Of a stretch of 64,000 nucleotides of DNA, positions 58,901-64,000 are shown piece by piece; position 1 is the stretch's first letter, and each line of letters begins with the position of its first letter. The notes beneath the pieces were generated by a model. The model searched no databases and had not been told where the DNA came from. It worked only from the letters and a program-made list of their open reading frames with translations. The stretch lies in contig NZ_JAKWBE010000025.1 in assembly GCF_022513565.1 (NCBI RefSeq), positions 1-64,000 on the forward strand. The letters are read 5' to 3'. Made by a program: the position numbers and the translations under genes. The stretch comes from Streptomyces gilvus (lineage in GTDB: Bacteria > Actinomycetota > Actinomycetes > Streptomycetales > Streptomycetaceae).

Positions 58901-61806
58901 CCCGGACCGGCACTCGGACGGTTTCCCGGACGGTGACTCGTATGGTGAAAGGCACTCTGGTGGACACCCCTCTGCAGATCCCCGCCCTCGACGAGGCGGA
59001 GGAGATCTCCTGCGACGTCCTCGTCGTCGGCGGCGGCACCGCCGGCACCATGGCCGCGCTGACTGCCGCCGAGCACGGCGCGAACGTGCTGCTGCTGGAG
59101 AAGGCCCACGTCCGCCACTCCGGCGCGCTCGCCATGGGCATGGACGGCGTCAACAACGCGGTCATCCCCGGCCGCGCCGAGCCCGACGACTACGTGGCCG
59201 AGATCACCCGCGCCAACGACGGCATCGTGGACCAGTCCACCGTCCGCCAGACCGCCACCCGCGGCTTCGCCATGGTGCAGCGGCTCGAGTCGTACGGCGT
59301 GAAGTTCGAGAAGGACGAGCACAGCGACTACGCGGTCCGCCAGGTGCACCGCTCCGGCTCCTACGTGCTGCCGATGCCCGAGGGCAAGGACGTCAAGAAG
59401 GTCCTGTACCGGCAGCTGCGGCGGCGCGAGATGCGGGAGAGGATCCGCATCGAGAACCGCGTGATGCCGGTGCGCGTGCTGACGTCCCCCGAGGACGGGC
59501 GGGCCGTGGGGGCGGTCGGCTTCAACACGCGTACGGGCGCGTTCGTCGTGGTGCGCGCCGGCGCGGTGATCCTGGCGACCGGCGCCTGCGGCCGCCTCGG
59601 ACTCCCCGCCTCCGGCTACCTGTACGGCACCTACGAGAACCCGACCAACGCGGGCGACGGCTACGCGATGGCGTACCACGCGGGCGCCGAGCTCACCGGC
59701 ATCGAGTGCTTCCAGATCAACCCGCTGATCAAGGACTACAACGGCCCCGCCTGCGCCTACGTCGCCAACCCCTTCGGCGGCTACCAGGTCAACCGGCACG
59801 GCGAACGCTTCGTCGACTCCGACTACTGGTCCGGCCAGATGATGGCCGAGTTCGCGGCGGAGGTCGCGTCCGACCGGGGGCCGGTGTACCTGAAGCTGAG
59901 TCATCTCCCGGAGGAGTCGATCTCCGCCCTGGAGTCGATCCTGCACTCCACGGAGCGGCCCACGCGCGGGACCTTCCACTCCGGCCGCGGCCACGACTAC
60001 CGCACCCACGACGTGGAGATGCACATCTCCGAGATCGGCCTGTGCGGCGGCCACTCGGCCTCGGGGGTACGGGTGGACGACCACGCCCGGACGACCGTGC
60101 CGCGGCTGTACGCCGCCGGTGACCTGGCCTGCGTGCCGCACAACTACATGATCGGCGCGTTCGTCTTCGGTGACCTCGCGGGGGCGGACGCGGCCCAGTA
60201 CTCCCCGTACGAAGGGGAGTTGTCCGCCGACCAGTTGCGTGAGGCGCACGAGCTGATCTACCGCCCGCTGCGCAATCCGGACGGCCCGCCGCAGACCCAG
60301 GTCGAGTACAAGCTGCGCCGCTTCGTGAACGACTACGTGGCGCCGCCGAAGTCGGGTGCCCGGCTCTCGCTCGCCCTCGAGGCCTTCGAGCGGATGCGCG
60401 ACGACATCGCGGCGATGGGTGCACGGACCCCGCACGAGCTGATGCGGTGCGCCGAGGTCACCTTCATCCGCGACTGCGCGGAGATGGCCGCGCGCGCGTC
60501 GCTGGCCCGCACGGAGTCCCGCTGGGGCCTGTACCACGACCGCCTGGACCATCCTCATCGCGACGACACCTCCTGGTTCCACCATCTCGATCTCCACAAG
60601 TCCCCCTCCGGTGCGATGGAGTTCACGGCCCGTCCCGTGGCTCCCTACCTCGTGCCCATCGACGAGTTCACGCCGGTGGGCGGCCCCTCCCGCCACCTCG
60701 GCGAGGTCCACGCCGAGCAGGTCGCCACGGCCGGGTCACGGGACGTGGCACCGGTGGCGACGGGCTCGGTCACAGGTGACGTGCCGGTGGCGGCGGGTGC
60801 GGTCACTGGCGGCGTGTCGGTGGCGCCGCCGGCCCCCGCCTCCGACGTCGCGTCCCCCGATGACCCCGAGCGGGCCTCGGCACGCCTCCTCGAACTCGTC
60901 GCCCTCGCCGAGGAGGAACCCGAACTCGACGCTCTGCGGCCCTACTTGACCGACCCGGCGCCCGCCGTCCGCCGTGAGGCCGTCGCCGTCCTCACGGAGA
61001 CGGTGCCGCCGGGGACGGGCCCCGCCCTCGCCGAGGCTCTGCGCGACAGCGCCGCCGAGGTGCGGGCCGCGGCCGCCGCCTCACTCCGCGAACTCGTCGA
61101 GACACTGCCCGCGGAGGCCGCTCTCCGGGACGGCCTCGCCGCCGCGCTGACCGTGGCCGACCCGGTCGTCCGTGCCGCCGCTCTGGACGTCCTGCGCGCC
61201 CTGCGCCTGGGTGACGCGGAGCTGTTCGCCGGGGCGTTGACCGACACGGAGATCCCGGTCCGCATCGAGGCCGTCCGCGCCCTGGTCTCGGTCGACGCCG
61301 CCACGGAACTGGCCCGGGCCGCCACCGCCGACCCGTCCCGCGAGGTCCGGGTGACCTTCGCCAGGGCACTGGCGACGGTGTGGGCGGAGGACGCGGCAGG
61401 GACCGTCGATTCCGACGACACCGTGCCCGGCAGCCCGTCGGCCACCATCCTCGCCGCCCTCGCCGACCTCGCCCAGGACCCCGACGCGCTGGTCCAGGGG
61501 GCCGCCTACGGGGCGCTCGGTACGACCGGGTGTCCGCCGCCGTTGGCCGCACGTGCCGTCGCCGCCCTGTCCGCCTCCGCGTGGCAGGTCCGGTCGGGCG
61601 CCGCGACCGCGCTGTCCGCCGCCGAGTCCGACGTGGCCGTCCCCGCCCTGGCGAAGGCACTCGCCGACCCGAACGCCGACGTCCGCAAGGCCGCCGTACT
61701 GGCCCTGACCCGGCACAACGACACCGCCGACGCCCACGCGGCCCTCGCCACGGCCACGACGGACACCGACGCGGACGTCAGGGCGTACGCGGCGCGGGCG
61801 CTGTGA
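58897..61806 (+). CDS. AprA-like flavoprotein fused to C-terminal HEAT repeats
   Basis: A 969-residue fusion. Residues 40-600 are a fumarate reductase/AprA-type flavoprotein. The FAD loop is VLVVGGGTAGTMAAL (45-50 GGGTAG), VRHSGALAMGMDGVNNAV follows, and GIECFQINPLIKDYNGPACAY and LYAAGDLACVPHNYMIGAF are the substrate and FAD segments, close in order to adenylylsulfate reductase AprA. SRWGLYHDRLDHPHRDDTSWF is an AprA-like C-terminal segment. Residues 655-969 are about eight HEAT-like repeats (for example DPAPAVRREAVAVLTE, DPNADVRKAAVLALTR). GTG 58897 overlaps the ATPase stop by 4 bp; ATG 58942 is an alternative. Confidence 0.9.
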   Translation: MTRTGTRTVSRTVTRMVKGTLVDTPLQIPALDEAEEISCDVLVVGGGTAGTMAALTAAEHGANVLLLEKAHVRHSGALAMGMDGVNNAVIPGRAEPDDYVAEITRANDGIVDQSTVRQTATRGFAMVQRLESYGVKFEKDEHSDYAVRQVHRSGSYVLPMPEGKDVKKVLYRQLRRREMRERIRIENRVMPVRVLTSPEDGRAVGAVGFNTRTGAFVVVRAGAVILATGACGRLGLPASGYLYGTYENPTNAGDGYAMAYHAGAELTGIECFQINPLIKDYNGPACAYVANPFGGYQVNRHGERFVDSDYWSGQMMAEFAAEVASDRGPVYLKLSHLPEESISALESILHSTERPTRGTFHSGRGHDYRTHDVEMHISEIGLCGGHSASGVRVDDHARTTVPRLYAAGDLACVPHNYMIGAFVFGDLAGADAAQYSPYEGELSADQLREAHELIYRPLRNPDGPPQTQVEYKLRRFVNDYVAPPKSGARLSLALEAFERMRDDIAAMGARTPHELMRCAEVTFIRDCAEMAARASLARTESRWGLYHDRLDHPHRDDTSWFHHLDLHKSPSGAMEFTARPVAPYLVPIDEFTPVGGPSRHLGEVHAEQVATAGSRDVAPVATGSVTGDVPVAAGAVTGGVSVAPPAPASDVASPDDPERASARLLELVALAEEEPELDALRPYLTDPAPAVRREAVAVLTETVPPGTGPALAEALRDSAAEVRAAAAASLRELVETLPAEAALRDGLAAALTVADPVVRAAALDVLRALRLGDAELFAGALTDTEIPVRIEAVRALVSVDAATELARAATADPSREVRVTFARALATVWAEDAAGTVDSDDTVPGSPSATILAALADLAQDPDALVQGAAYGALGTTGCPPPLAARAVAALSASAWQVRSGAATALSAAESDVAVPALAKALADPNADVRKAAVLALTRHNDTADAHAALATATTDTDADVRAYAARAL

Positions 61807-61842
61807 CGGTCACCTGGCGGCAGCCCACGGCACCCCGGCCGC

Positions 61843-63888
<2,046 letters not shown>

Positions 63889-63959
63889 AGTCCTGTCCCC
63901 CGTACGTCGTCCCTCGACCACTGCCTCCACGATAGGGGCCGGGACCGACAGTCATGGAG

Positions 63960-63968
63960 TTGTCCACA
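63960..63968. promoter_or_regulatory. Single DnaA-box-like 9-mer
   Basis: TTGTCCACA occurs 72 bp upstream of the recQ ATG. One isolated 9-mer can occur by chance, so it is listed only as a match. Confidence 0.25.
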
Positions 63969-64000
63969 GGCTCTCCCTGGTGACGTTCGGTGGTCATTCG

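Noticed and set aside
57022..60711. A very long open frame on the minus strand opposite the transporter/flavoprotein operon
   Set aside because: It is antisense to five well-supported genes and is explained by high GC third-position bias; its translation has no domain.

Overview
The window is chromosomal DNA from an actinomycete, almost certainly a Streptomyces. It has very high GC with strong third-position GC bias, so nearly every gene casts long antisense open frames. Overlapping ATGA/GTGA gene starts are common, tRNA genes lack an encoded CCA, the tRNA-Thr/tRNA-Met/rpmG arrangement is typical, and many families are characteristic of the genus. No phage, IS element, integrase or CRISPR array was seen. 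The gene order resembles, from memory, the conserved core of Streptomyces chromosomes around the second nuo operon.

Region by region: 1-3.9 kb holds a TetR/MFS efflux pair with matching operators, a HadA/HadB-like dehydratase pair, rpmG and two tRNAs. 4.1-13.6 kb holds an amidohydrolase-like protein with degraded metal ligands, an SDR protein, a NUDIX hydrolase, an MFS transporter fused to three Ig-like regulatory domains, tRNA-Tyr, a YajQ protein, a GlsB-type membrane protein, an amino-acid permease and a frameshifted SMI1/KNR4 gene. 13.6-15.2 kb holds a cluster of DnaA-box-like repeats, a YccF protein and HtpX. 15.3-25.9 kb is a ten-gene nuo operon (A, B, C, H, I, J, K, L, M, N) without D, E, F or G; its NuoC carries a 400-residue Arg-rich repetitive tail. 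26.1-29.7 kb has two paralogous histidine kinases and one NarL-type regulator. 30-33 kb has korAB. 33-41.4 kb has small regulators, an HxlR/NmrA pair, RarD, a secreted zinc aminopeptidase, a repeat-containing TPR-like protein and a DUF6668-like protein. 41.4-48.4 kb has an ABC exporter with a LolA-like protein, a CHRD protein, a polyprenyl diphosphate synthase, and a c-di-AMP riboswitch ahead of a secreted lytic transglycosylase. 48.4-54.6 kb has a HAD phosphatase, an ATP-grasp/flavoprotein pair, fumarylacetoacetase and an M56 peptidase. 54.6-61.8 kb is a GntR-regulated operon: AprB-like ferredoxin, sulfonate-type ABC importer and AprA-like flavoprotein fused to HEAT repeats. 61.8-63.9 kb is recQ.

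The best candidates for undescribed biology are two. The first is the AprBA-like plus SsuABC-like operon (55.6-61.8 kb), which looks like uptake and redox processing of a small, possibly sulfur-containing, anion. The second is the D/E/F/G-less Nuo complex with an Arg-Ser repeat tail on NuoC and an acidic tail on NuoB. Both are inferences from gene content and sequence; no database search was possible.
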